Below, piece by piece: positions 11,901 to 23,900 of a DNA stretch of 64,000 bases (its first letter is position 1; each line of letters opens with the position of its first letter). This DNA comes from Opisthorchis felineus (lineage: Eukaryota > Platyhelminthes > Trematoda > Opisthorchiida > Opisthorchiidae): the NCBI GenBank assembly GCA_004794785.1, contig SJOL01006421.1, positions 814,213 to 878,212 on the forward strand. Reading direction: 5' to 3'. The position numbers and the translations under genes were made by a program. The notes beneath the pieces were generated by a model. It worked only from the letters and a program-made list of their open reading frames with translations. It was not told where the DNA came from and did no database searches.

Positions 11901-14900
11901 GAGTCAGAAGCTAGGGCTGGGGTCCCCGAACAAAACCTTAAATCCACTGCCTTGTGGGTTAGACTTTCGAGTCAAAGGCTCCAGGTGGGTTAACTCAACC
12001 AAACCCATTTCTTCGACTTGGGTAACCGGGGAGCATCATTTATCCTTGCAGCCCTTCGCTCATCAGCCTTCCCCCACACTCCCTCCCTACCCATCGGATG
12101 ATGCAGTGCAAGCAACCCATCTGCCACTCCGCTAGCCATTGTTCCGTGTCTAAACCGTCGCGAAGAAAAATAAACCAAAATAATTTTTACCAACCTCAAG
12201 AGATCAGATCCACATTGCAGCTCTTAATGTCCGCACTCTGTCAAATTGGGCAACGGGCATCTCTTGCTGAAACCTTGATTTCCATATCTGTCGATGTATT
12301 TAGTGTCTCCGGAACACGCATACTAGACTCGACTTCGATTGTGCACATCAAGTCGCGTAGGACGAGCTCAGATGTTCCACATTTCCCTGTTCGGGTATCT
12401 GGTGATCCTCACGCAGTGGCTCGTGGCATCTACGGTGTGGGAGTTGTACACAACCAAGATTAAAAGCGCCTTAGTGGACTGGATCCCAGTAAGCAGTCGT
12501 CTTTGTGTTGTGCGGTCCTCTGGCTCAATTAGCATCAATGCAGGTCGATGCAGTAAACTGTGTTTATTTGTCGTATCAGCATGCGCCCCGACAGACTGCA
12601 TTTCTGAGGCAGAAGGACGGGTTTTACCAAGATCTGTCACGACTTCTTCGGTCAGCAAGAACAACGGATGTAGTAATCCTGGCGAGTGATATTAATACCT
12701 TAGTTGGATGACTAAGTCCGGAAGAAGCACAATTGGGTGGTAGATTTGGAGTCGATGCTCAGCGTACGGATAATGGGGAGCGACTGTTTCAGTTGTGTGC
12801 ATATCTTCGCCTGTTCCTCACCAGTACAAACTTCCAATACAAATGCTTACATCGAGTTACCTGGAGCCATCAAGCGCAAGACACTCATGGATTCATTTGT
12901 ATCATGTGGCTACCAGTTACCGATGGAGAGCCTCATTTAAAGGTTGTCGTTCCTTCAGCAATACGCAACTTGACTCTGATCATCCCATTGTGTGATCCCG
13001 ATTATTACTTCGGTTTCCGTCAGCATTACGCGTGCCAAAGCAGATCAGTTCCATTCATCAACTTCGACAAGTTTCAGTAGTTGAAGAGTATCAAACTCAT
13101 CTGGCTAGAGAGCCACTGGTGCACAGTCATTCGAATGACGAAGATTGCTTGGAGTTTGAATGGAAGTAGGTTAAAACTGCTATGCTCTCAGCTTTCAGAA
13201 CTGTTTATCCAATCCATCTGACTCGACTAAGTGAACACTGGATATCGTCGAGATCAGCAGGTCTTATTCCTGCCAGAAAGGCCATACCAGCAACTAGCGA
13301 CTATGATGGCGCACGCAGATCCCTGAAACATCAAATAATCAGGAGCTTGAAGCACGACAGAGAATGCTGGTGGATTCGAAGACCCAATAGATGGAGAGGG
13401 ATTTCGCTGCAGGCAACAGCCGCGCCCTGTTTCAACAGGTCAAAAGAATGCAGATGTCAGTGAAGCAATATGCGAAAAAGACGGAACATCAGTTCACTCC
13501 CTCAATCGCCGTCTTGAGCGGTGGGCTGAGCACTTTCAAGAACAGTTCACCTGGTCTCCTTCAACACAACCGCTGGAAGAACCAAGCGGGCCCGAATGGA
13601 ACATTGACACCAACCCACCATCAACAACCGAAATCCTGTTGAGATTTCAATCCTGAAGCGCGACAATGCACCTGTCCCGGATGATCTACACCCCGCGCTC
13701 TTCAAAGAAGGTGGCGAGATCCTGGTGAACAGTCTGACAACCATACTGCAGAAGATTTGGAACGAAAACAGAATACCAGCCTCATGGAGCTCCTCGACCG
13801 TCATCCCAGTTTTCAAAAAGGGCGCAAGAACCTCATGTAAAAGCCATCGTAGTATCAGCCTGGTATCCGTCGCATCTAAGGTGCTCTCTGGCATTATTTT
13901 GCGTAGGTTGATGGACTATCGGGAGAGACAGATTCGTGAGAATCAAGCTGGATTTCGCCCTGGTCGAGGATGCATCGACCATATCTTTATCTTGAGACAA
14001 ATTCTTGAACAGCGCCACTCCTTTAAACGTCCCACGTTGGTCGTTTTTGCGGATTTGAAAGCTGCTTTTGATTCTGTTGATCGTCAGAAACTTTGGCAAT
14101 GTCTGGTGATCAAAGGTGTCCCTTCCAAATTTCTATCCTTTATGAGGGCCCTGTACGCGAACTCCTGTGGGCGCGTACGAGTATACGGGAAGCTGTCGCC
14201 TGAGTTCACCACGTCCAGTGGTGTAAGACAAGGCTGTCCTATTTCCCCTTTCCTCTTCAACTTTGTTAGTGATATGCTGCTTGAAATTTCTCTGCCTGCC
14301 TCTGAAACCTCGGGAGTCGAAATGCTCCCGGGGCGTTCCCTCACAGACATTGAGTACGCGGACGATATTGCTCTCCTTGGTTCAGATCCTTCCCACATGC
14401 AAACGATTTTAAATAACCTAAGTAACTCTGCCGCACGGTTTGGCATGCGCTTCACACCTGCAAAGTGTAAAGTGTTGCTACAAGACTGGGTGGGATCAAA
14501 CACAAACCTCATGCTTGCAGGCGAGCCAATCGACGTGGTAGATAAATTTGTTTATCTGGGCAGCTGTATAAGTTCCGGTGGACTGGCTGGAGGTGAGATT
14601 ATTTCTCGAATAGGAAAGGCCAGGGCAGCTTTTGCCAACCTCCGACACTTATGGCGCCGACGTGACGTCAGTTTGCCTCTGAAGGGAGGAGTTTACACTG
14701 CGGTGGTGCGATCCATACTGCTTTATGGATCAGAGACGTGGCCCCTACGCGCAGAGGACATACGGAAGATGTCAGTTTTTGACCATCGGTGTCTCCGAAG
14801 CATCTGCCAGGTCTAGTGGGAACATCTGATTAGTAATGCTGAGCTACGCCAGATAGGTGGAGGGAACTATCCCGCGATAGGTGAATTACTTAGCCTTTAT

Positions 14901-17900
14901 AGGTTACGCTGGTTAGGTATGTACTCCGCATGCAAGAGGACCGTCTGCCTTGCAGAGCTCTTTTCTCCCAGCCCTGTTATGGGTGGAAGTGACCGAGAAA
15001 TGGGCAGTGTATGTCCTGGAAACGAGGTATGAGAACACTAAGCAGTAAACTGAGTTGGGTCGACAACTGTCAGTTCCCAGGATGGGGACCGCGGGACTCA
15101 TTTCACCAATGGTTAGTGACACTGGCAGAAATGGCGCACTCGCGAAGTCAGTGGCGCTCGTGCATCAAAGTTATCGCCTTTACTGTGTAGCTACCCAGTT
15201 CCCTAACTAACTGAACATACCATCGCGCTCAAGGCTTGCCTGTATGTCCCACACTCTTCCGCTTCCCCATGATCTAAACTGTAGCTGCTGGAACCAATGT
15301 GCTTATGGTACACGGTTTATAGCTGATAAATTGAGTTGAAATTGGATTGGTTCTCCACTGTCCTCAGTGGTGTTGTCGGTCTTTCATTCATACCATAATG
15401 ACCGATTGCCAACAATCTCTTGATATTTTGTTGTTGATTGTATTTTGCACCGGCTATCCTTTACACTGAATCTTTCTCTCTCGTTCCACCACATTCGTAC
15501 ATAATAAATTGATGAAAATCGCATGGATGATTTTTTGCTAATATCCAGAGGCAAAACGATTTCTTCCATGACGCTTTTAAAAAGCGGCTCATTTCCACTA
15601 GTTGTTGTTGTTGTTCATTAATAAGGTTTTGTCAGGGTTAGTATGGTTTCCCGGCCGATTCAGCGTGTGTGGATTGTCCCTGTTATCCGGCAAACCTCAT
15701 GTGAATTAGCCGCGCGGTGACTTTGATCTCAGTTTTCTTCGGTGGACAGCAGCAAAATCATCCTATAGAAAGTGGGGAATTTTGATGTTCCCTAATTGTG
15801 TATTATTTATAAATAATAACCGTTGAGCTGTAACATCCTTTCGGTGCCTAGCTGCCATTCCACCGGAAGGAAGCACGAAGGCTAGGATACTGCCAGGTTG
15901 CCCAAGCCTAGACAGGGGTATTCGAGATGCACAGGTCAGGTTCGAACCACGGTCCTTCCGATCAGTAAATTCGCGCTCTAACAACTGAGCCATCTGTGTA
16001 TAGTGCACAAAATGTTTGTAAATAACTATCAAGGTGGCTCAAGCTGATTCTTGTCACTATACTGCCAGACCTATGATTTATGTAATCTCAGTGAGCAAAA
16101 GCAGGCTCGCAGTAATCCAAAGTGAGTTTTATGAACTCGCAGCACCAACCGCAGTATTTTTTGAACATTCATCTACGAATAAATGTTCTAGAACAGTGCA
16201 GCTCTCATCCCTTGAGTTTTTACATTGTCTCGAAGTCAAATTTATGTCGCTGGATTCCCAGTTGAAATTATGTTTGACATGCGAGCCTGTGATTTGCATC
16301 AGGTTGTGCTGAAGAGACCCTTCGAGCCATGGAAACATGTCATTAAAAGTGTGCTGGGCGACCTTGAGATTCTGGCTCGTGTGAACCCAGCTAGTAAAAG
16401 TGGAAGTAATTTAATGAGATCGGGTTTTGGGGGTGTATTACAAGGCGAGTGTGAGTACACCCATAACACCATCTTGTTTGCCCTGTTTTCTTCGCTGCTG
16501 CATCATTGTATGTTGGTGTACGTCAGTGACGCAGTGGAGTTTAGTCCCATCGCTGGAAGTTGTTGCAGATGAATTCTATACTGCTCTTTTTAACTTTCCA
16601 CTCAACAGACCGGAACTAGTCGATTTCCATCTTGTTGATCGTCAATCACCAAGTCAGAACTTGGAGTTGGCCTTCACGTTGGCTGAAAGAGAACTTCATG
16701 TTGTCCGTCTGTTCGATGCTGAAGGTAACTGGTTTGATTCTTTCCTATTTCACAATTATTTTCTGTAGTTCATCCATATCGGCTACCTATTACGCATGAT
16801 TTCAGCCAAGCCATGAATCTTATTTTACTGTTCAAATAATTTTTCGCTTTGGCTAGTTAGACTGATTTTCGAGAAAGTGAAAATTACCTAAAATTGCACT
16901 CACACATCCACTTTCATAAAAAAGAGTGAAGTGTTTTTTCATGCCTGGTGAGAAGAGATGTGGTAATTGTGCAGCTAAAGAAAACTGTCGGGAATAACTA
17001 CCAATCCCTTTACCCCCGATTCAGCATCGTACTTGTTATTTCAACTAGGCATAGTTTGTACTTTTTGGCGTGAAAGCCTGGACAAAAGAGTAAGCCACAA
17101 CGTAGAACTTGTTTGGTCTCTGCGATGGAAGCAGTGTCTTGTCCGATTTCACCTAACGGATGAAAGACATGAAATAGTGGGTATTTGGAAACAACTTTGG
17201 CATGTCAGTTTTGTGCCCAAAGTACGATACAAACTGAGGCGAGAGGTTAACACTACATTATCATCCACTTATGCTTATGCAAAACGTTTTTTTGGGTTTC
17301 TTTTTATATTTAGGTCCTGTTGGTTCACCCCTAGTAGAGATTGCCCATCACTAGGGAACAATTTCTGTCATTTCTTCATGCGGTCCCTTCAGAAGGGAAC
17401 AACTATATGGATCCTTTTAACCTAATATTAATTCCTACAGTTGGTCGACTGCCAATAATGTGCCTTTCTGCACTTAGCCTGCGTCTTCATCCGCATCTAC
17501 ACTACCCAAAAGAAGAGGAATTACCGCCGCACAAAGTTTCATTCCGTCACAACAGGTGAAACAGCAAAGCATTCCACTTCAAATGTCTCCAGCGTGTTTT
17601 AGTTCCTGGTCGGTCCATCATCACTATATGGCCACGCTAACCACATTGTAGAATAGGGCCAACTTACTCTTCACTCTCGTTATAACCCCACTCCTCGCTT
17701 TCCAAGAAAGGTGACGGTAAGTTAGGCTGACGTTATAAGGAATTCAAGCATCGGTGCAGCTCCATAAAAGACACTATGACACCCGAGACAATACACACAC
17801 TTGCGAGCTGGCGAGCTGGCTCAATGGTTAGATCGCGAATTTACTGACCGGAAGGTCCGTGGTTCGAACCCGACCTCTGCCTCTCGACTTCCCCTGTCTA

Positions 17901-20900
17901 GGCTTGGGCAACCTGGTAGTATCCCAGCCCACGTGCTTCCTTCCAGTGGCATGGCAGCTAGGCGCCGAAAGGGTGCTACAGCTGAAGGACTACACACACT
18001 TGCGCTGTTACGGTTCTTCACAGAGGACTCTTACAGTGGGTACTTACTAATTTCTCGACGACTAGTTTTTACAAAGGTATGTAAGTGGGTGGTTGCGGGG
18101 TTGATAATGGTGTGAATCTGCGCATCTTCGTTCTAGTTGACAAAATGTAGTCTGTCTTTTTCACCAACGACGTCAGGTACCCTCAGACTACCCTCAAGGT
18201 ACTGTCCCTGAGTTGATGCAAACGGACGTACACTGTCTGTATGACAGAAGAAAGCTGTTTTGGATGACACTTGATATCGGGGAAACGAACATGGAAGACG
18301 CGTTGAGAAACCGTCTGTATAAAGCTTAGAAAAGCCCTGGTGACCTTAGAACGAGTTGCGGTGTAACGAGGGTAGACCTTAGCTCAGCGTGATAAACTTA
18401 GCTTCCAAAGTTGTGTACGCATAACATATTCGAAATAAATCGAGATATTCCCAGTCAAATTTGTGATAAGGCTTTTCTGAATTGATAAGAAGGTATAGTC
18501 TGCTTACTTACTTACTTACTTACGTACTTTAAAAGAATCAATCCCTCAGGTAAACACGGAATGTGCCATTGGAATGTGTTAATTATGCAAGTCGCCCGTA
18601 GCAGTTTGTTTCTGCCACTATTTTCTAATATCCAGACATGTGTCTTTGCCCTTTTGAAATGAATTATATCGTTGCCTTGATAATACACTGCTTGCTGATG
18701 TCTCAATAATGGGATGATTTGACTGGTTTAACGACAGGTTAGCTATACTGCATCTGCAAACTTACGAGCAAGGCTGTGGCTTCGTTGGCCAGTCAGTTGA
18801 CCGTTTAACCCCATGGTCGGTTGATTGAATATGCAGGCTTCCCGTTTTGATGCATTTCATACGATGTAAAGCTCTCTTTCTATGTGGGCCGTAATTTCAA
18901 ATTCCGTGATTTTTTCCACCGATGTGTTCTCTGGGACGAAGAACAATGGTGTCTAATCTGACACTAAGTAGTACTGGCTCCGATCCGGCGCGTGCTGCAG
19001 TTTTTGCGTTTAATGTTTGAGCTTATCTGCGCTGTTTATGAGTGGTGACGGTCTTTTCATGATTACCATTCCAAACGCTCAACCCCTTCTAGTACTTTGT
19101 CACTGTGGCTGGTTGTATACACAGAATTATCCACATACTCTACGTGATGCATGAGCTCGTATGTGACCAACCGTAAAAAGGCCGATTGCCATCGATTCAA
19201 CAACAAGGGCAACAAACATCGAGTTGACAAAGTAGGCGCATCTCACTTTGTCATCGATCGATTTTTTTGCAGGTGATCAACGCGGACCTCCTTCGGAGTG
19301 TGTGAAACTATAGTCGCGCTACAGTTTACAACATCGCAAAACAAATTCTGCCAATGGTCATTTGAAATTAATTGCGAGCAATTTTATTTTATTCTAAGTC
19401 CATTCATAATCATTTTCGTCCTAAGTTCCTTAATGATGTCAAGTTGTTGCTAAATGATTAAAGGACAGAAAATGGAAGGAAGTTGACCACCGAATTCAAT
19501 CCTTTTTTGTGTGATTATTTCTGAAGGTCACAAAAACGGCCATTTCTGCTGACTTCTTTATATACACCCAGTTTCTTAGCTTATTACTGAGGATAGAATC
19601 TATGCAATGGATCCTTATTCTTTTCCCGAAGTTGTTAACTTCAATGTCAGTCGCAATTTTCCCATAAGTTAATTGCATAATAATTCTCTTTGAGTTGTTT
19701 TATTTGAAGCTCTCCTTTCTTGTGTATTAACGTGGGGTTGGAAGCCAAAATACATGACTACAAATTGAGAAAACTATCCGGTAATATAGAATACAAGACG
19801 ATTGATGAACATCATTTCGAAAACATTTACGTTGCAAGGGGTACATCATATTTTCAAATCCTCGCAGGGGAACCGGTCGGAAAAAGGTGAAATTCACCGA
19901 ACCATGTGGATTACACTTTGGTTCTGGAAATCTCTGTTTAAAGCGAGCTTAGGGGAAGTCAGGCGTTTGAATTAGCTCTTAATATGAATGTGGGTCATGT
20001 GCTTGTTGATTAACGTTTATTCAATTGGTTATGACCACGAGTGTTCACTACTTGTGCAGGCACCTTAAACAGCGCCATGTATTTTTGTGTTCCAGACCTT
20101 GCGTCCACCACAGACGAACGTTCCATCATAACCTATATAGCCTCACTGTATGAGGCCCTCGCTACAGACACCCCGTCGATCCCCCCACTCCCCGCGCTTT
20201 ATCGTGAATCTGTCCTAGAACCAGTATCCCTTTCTCATGGATCTGTTGTGGGACACTTTCCATCAGATCAGTCCTCTGCGCTCAGGACACAGTGGTTGGA
20301 ATACCGATCCCTTGCTACTGAACTTGCCCAATGGCTTCGACTGACCACTGATCGCATGAATGCACGAAATTTCCCACCAGACTTAAAAGGTGTTCAACAA
20401 CGTGTAATGGGAGAAATCAAGAGGCATCGTCTGGAGGAGCGACCTCGACGGGAACGGGAACGTCAACAATTAATCCGAATGTTTGAAGACCTAAAGGTTT
20501 GTCTGGTTGTCCCATATCCTCTTTAACTGTGTGACCGCCTTCCTCGTCCTCTTCGTGGCTCGATGTTTCCTACTGTCCTTTAACATTCGTTTTAGCCTGG
20601 AATTCGAGCCGGGCACATTCCGAATGACCCGTTCTTGCGAATTGAGCAAATCAACCGATTATGGGACGAGTACAACACTGCTCTTGAGGAGCGGGAGTTG
20701 GCTGCACTCAGCGATGTGCGTCGATTAGATCGATTACAATGGGCCGCTGATCGTATTGTGCGGGAATGTCGTGCTGTGGAGTCACAGCTTACTGCACTAG
20801 AACGTCGGCTAGTCGAAGTAAGTTATCCTGTTTTGCACTTTTTCTAGTACTCTCCACACTACTTATAACCGAACTGTTACAAGTTGGTTTTCACGAAGAT

Positions 20901-23900
20901 GTAACACTCGAATGGGAGATTCTATCGATGTGATATAGACAAATAAATAGCAGCCAAACAATCTCACGCTATTGTATTTTGAAGAGTGAGAAGAGGCAAT
21001 AAATCCTCTACAGCGACCGTGTTTAATCTCTCTTGTTGGGGCTCGCGGTACAGCCCTATTCCATATTCAGCTTTCTCATCTGCCGTGTCATTTGTCTAGG
21101 GGTTTCTCTTATTTTGTCGCAGTTTTATTTTAATCAACAAACTTATCTCGCCCATTTATCACTTTACCAAAGACTGAACCATCGGTCACCTCCATGCTGG
21201 ACTCTCAACGTGGGGGACGTTTGTGCCGTTGGAGCGAACAGTTGGGCGCTTTGGAGACTAAACTTAATGGCCTGTTCAATCAGGTGCAGCATTTGCGTAG
21301 CGGTCGATATGTTCACACAGAACAAATTTATCGCGAGTGAGTAAATCACCTTTTTCGCCCTAGCATTTAATTCTGTTTGCCACTTTCCTTGAACACTTCG
21401 CCTACCAGTTGTGTAAATCATAGTAATCCATGTGTACCAGACAATGGACTTGCTTGAATATGACCCGGCTTGTTTGTTCGTTATCACTGCTGGTTGACAT
21501 TGATTTGGGTCAGTTTTTTCTTTGCTGGAACATAAGTCATACGCCAGCTTGTGCGTCTCTCTGTGCTTGTGCACCCACATCAGCTCCTGTGTACTGCCAT
21601 ATTTTCCATCAACTCTGACTCATGCACACGCAAATACCAATATAATTACGTTTACTGAAGAATGCCATCGTCTCAGTCGTATATCTTCTGTTCTCATTAG
21701 ATAGTGTGTCTCCTTCTTCCTTCCTGGCATCGAATTGAAAGCGTGTCCGCTGTCATTTTTTCGTGGATAGTATTATTTGATGATGGCAGAGTCGTGATTC
21801 AAGCTGGGTGTCTTATCTGTAATGTGACAAAAACTCCTCTTTTTAGGACAAACAAGTCATGTTGTGACTTTATTTCAGGTATTCTACAGTAACCTTCCCA
21901 TACCAGTTGCTTCGCCCGTAGGGGTTTTGAGTTAGAAGCTCGGCTTATNCTCGGCTTATGATTCCTCAAGTCAATCCCAGTCATTCTCATCATGATTGAC
22001 AACACCCGTATATGAAAACTGGTTCTCAACTGCCGTACATCCACGTCAACTTAGATGAAGCTTCGTAATTCAGTGGATTGGGGTTCAATAATAATGGTGT
22101 TTCAAAAATAATCCGCCAAGGCCAACGTTTTCTTGGATATCTGAACTGCAGACGGATGCTTTTTTGCGAATTCGACCGTTGATCATCCCAAACTCCTCGA
22201 GTTATTCTGAAGATCGGACCTTTGTTGATTATCAGAATCTTGTCAAAAAAACGCTGGTTGTACCGTTTTCCGGCACACTTCACAATTGTCTCGACGAGTT
22301 TCGTCACGGGTAAACTGAATTCGACTCTTTTCGATCTCATACATGCACCGAGGCTGTTGAAAGATAGTTACCAGCCATTTCACTCACACGGTACACTGTT
22401 TGAGTGTAGGTGTCCGAGACGTGTGGGACCAGCCCACTCATCTCTGCGAGTGAATGATGACTGTCGTTGACTATCCCCATATAATGTTGTATTGAGGTGT
22501 TCATGTGAGATCCGGCAAAGTAACGGGCTAGTGGCGGTCAAGCTGCAAATCCTGGAGAAGATGACCCAATGACGATCACGATAAATATGATGTAAAGCGA
22601 AAAATATAAGAACTGATGGTGGGAATCATCGGATTCAAGTCCGATTCGGTTCAGTTTTTTAACCACAGTCCGTTAACAAGTGCGTGTTGGTGTGGATCAC
22701 TAGTTCATTTGGGTGCATAGTCTTCACATTTATCGTATCCGGTTATTCGATGTATCTGATCATATCGATTCGGGTGAATTTCATCTCAACAGTTTTCGAA
22801 CTTGAATTTCTCTCTGAGACCCTAATGAGAGGACAAAAGGATTAACTGAGTTCGCCAGTGTTTTGTACAACATCTGGCCATCTAGTATCATTCGGACCCG
22901 AAGATTGAGTGCAAGATGAGCTCAATTGCTTTCCTCCTCCATTGACGGACACCGTACAATCAGAACCGTTACCGCCATTTATAGTATGCTGAAAGCTTGG
23001 AAAGTGATAGTATCAACTTCTAGAGAGAGTCCATTTGTTAACGAAATTAGGGAGAATGGTCGTGTAGGGAACAAAAATATCGACAGCGTCCATCCTGTTA
23101 TTCGGATAATGGTGGCATGCCGTGAATTTTGTGCCTAACGGTGGAACACTCCCATTTCCGCCAACGTAACTTACTTTTGTGCATCCAGCACTTATTTTTT
23201 GTTCCGTTTTGTAGTTTCATACTCACTGTATACTGAGTGACGCACCGTAGCAAATACACGCGGATATGTGAATTCAAACCAACATGGACAAATTTTGTAC
23301 CATTTTCTTTCTCCAGTGAATTCGTGCTTAAATAGTCTGAAGCTGTTTGGGACAGGTGGTTGCCCTTTAAAGAACTAAATGTCATGAAGATTTTTTTTCT
23401 GGGCCTCTGTTGGCTTTCCATATTTCATTAGATGCCATTGGTTGGTTAGGGTATAATAACAGTGATATTGTGAACTCGTATGCCCAACTGGGTTGCAGAA
23501 GGTGGTGAAATATACGCTTCACAGGACGATGTTTCCCGGAGTATACATCAGAATGACCTTTCGGGTTATAAACCGATCCGGGTGCATGTAATCAGATGCC
23601 CCGTTGCAAACCAGCCAAAACACGACGGGCTTCGGTCTGAGTGTTTTAGTTTCGGATCTCACCGAGTCATCGATCCCACGTAGCCTTCGATACTGTCGGC
23701 TCGTTACGACACTTCATTCTCGGGGTACCACTTATCTATGCCTATTGTTAGCATCGTTACTGCATTCTTCGGGCCCAGCCTCGTGAATTTAGCGTAGCAA
23801 CTACAGTGCTCCTGCGGTTGCGGACTCCATTTAGCGATATGTTGGTCAATGGTATCGGAACTGCAGTCGACCGCGTGCATCACCCCCATGTGAAAGGGCA

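Larger units (their letters stand above)
11285..15370 (+). mobile_element. RTE-like non-LTR retrotransposon (LINE), near full length, inactive
   Basis: The element has a GC-rich 5' region with a 68-69 bp tandem repeat, then an APE-type endonuclease region (about 12209-13080), then reverse transcriptase (about 13640-14816) and a C-terminal part (about 14817-15180), followed by a 3' untranslated part. The endonuclease is split over several frames, so the element cannot encode an active protein. APE-like endonuclease plus RT in one reading unit, and related copies ending in (GAT)n rather than poly(A), favour the RTE clade; the clade is inference. It lies in sense orientation in the CH2 intron. 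The outer limits are approximate because I could not find a target-site duplication. Confidence 0.85.
8904..16608 (+). other. Intron (7.7 kb) containing LINE and SINE
   Basis: This phase-2 intron splits the CH2 domain within an arginine codon. It holds the RTE-like LINE at about 11285-15370 and a minus-strand SINE at 15817-16014. I see no exon and no recognisable element in 8904-11284, 15371-15816 or 16015-16608, and no coding signal that extends the CH2 frame. Confidence 0.8.
16725..20095 (+). other. Intron (3.4 kb) with SINE
   Basis: This phase-1 intron holds the SINE at 17806-17990 and a (CTTA)n run at 18503-18522. I see no other recognisable element. Short ORFs at 17033 and 18512 lack family signals and look like chance. 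Confidence 0.8.

Noticed and set aside
17811..17885. tRNA gene at the SINE head (also at 15930-16001 and 30361-30430)
   Set aside because: A and B boxes are present, but the sequence continues into a shared non-tRNA body, recurs in several copies and has target-site duplications. These are SINEs, not functional tRNA genes.
21655..21704. Exon candidate after TTTACTGAAG (EECHRLSR...)
   Set aside because: It ends in an in-frame stop without a donor in the right phase, and the exon at 21173-21336 joins the block at 29138 perfectly in phase.
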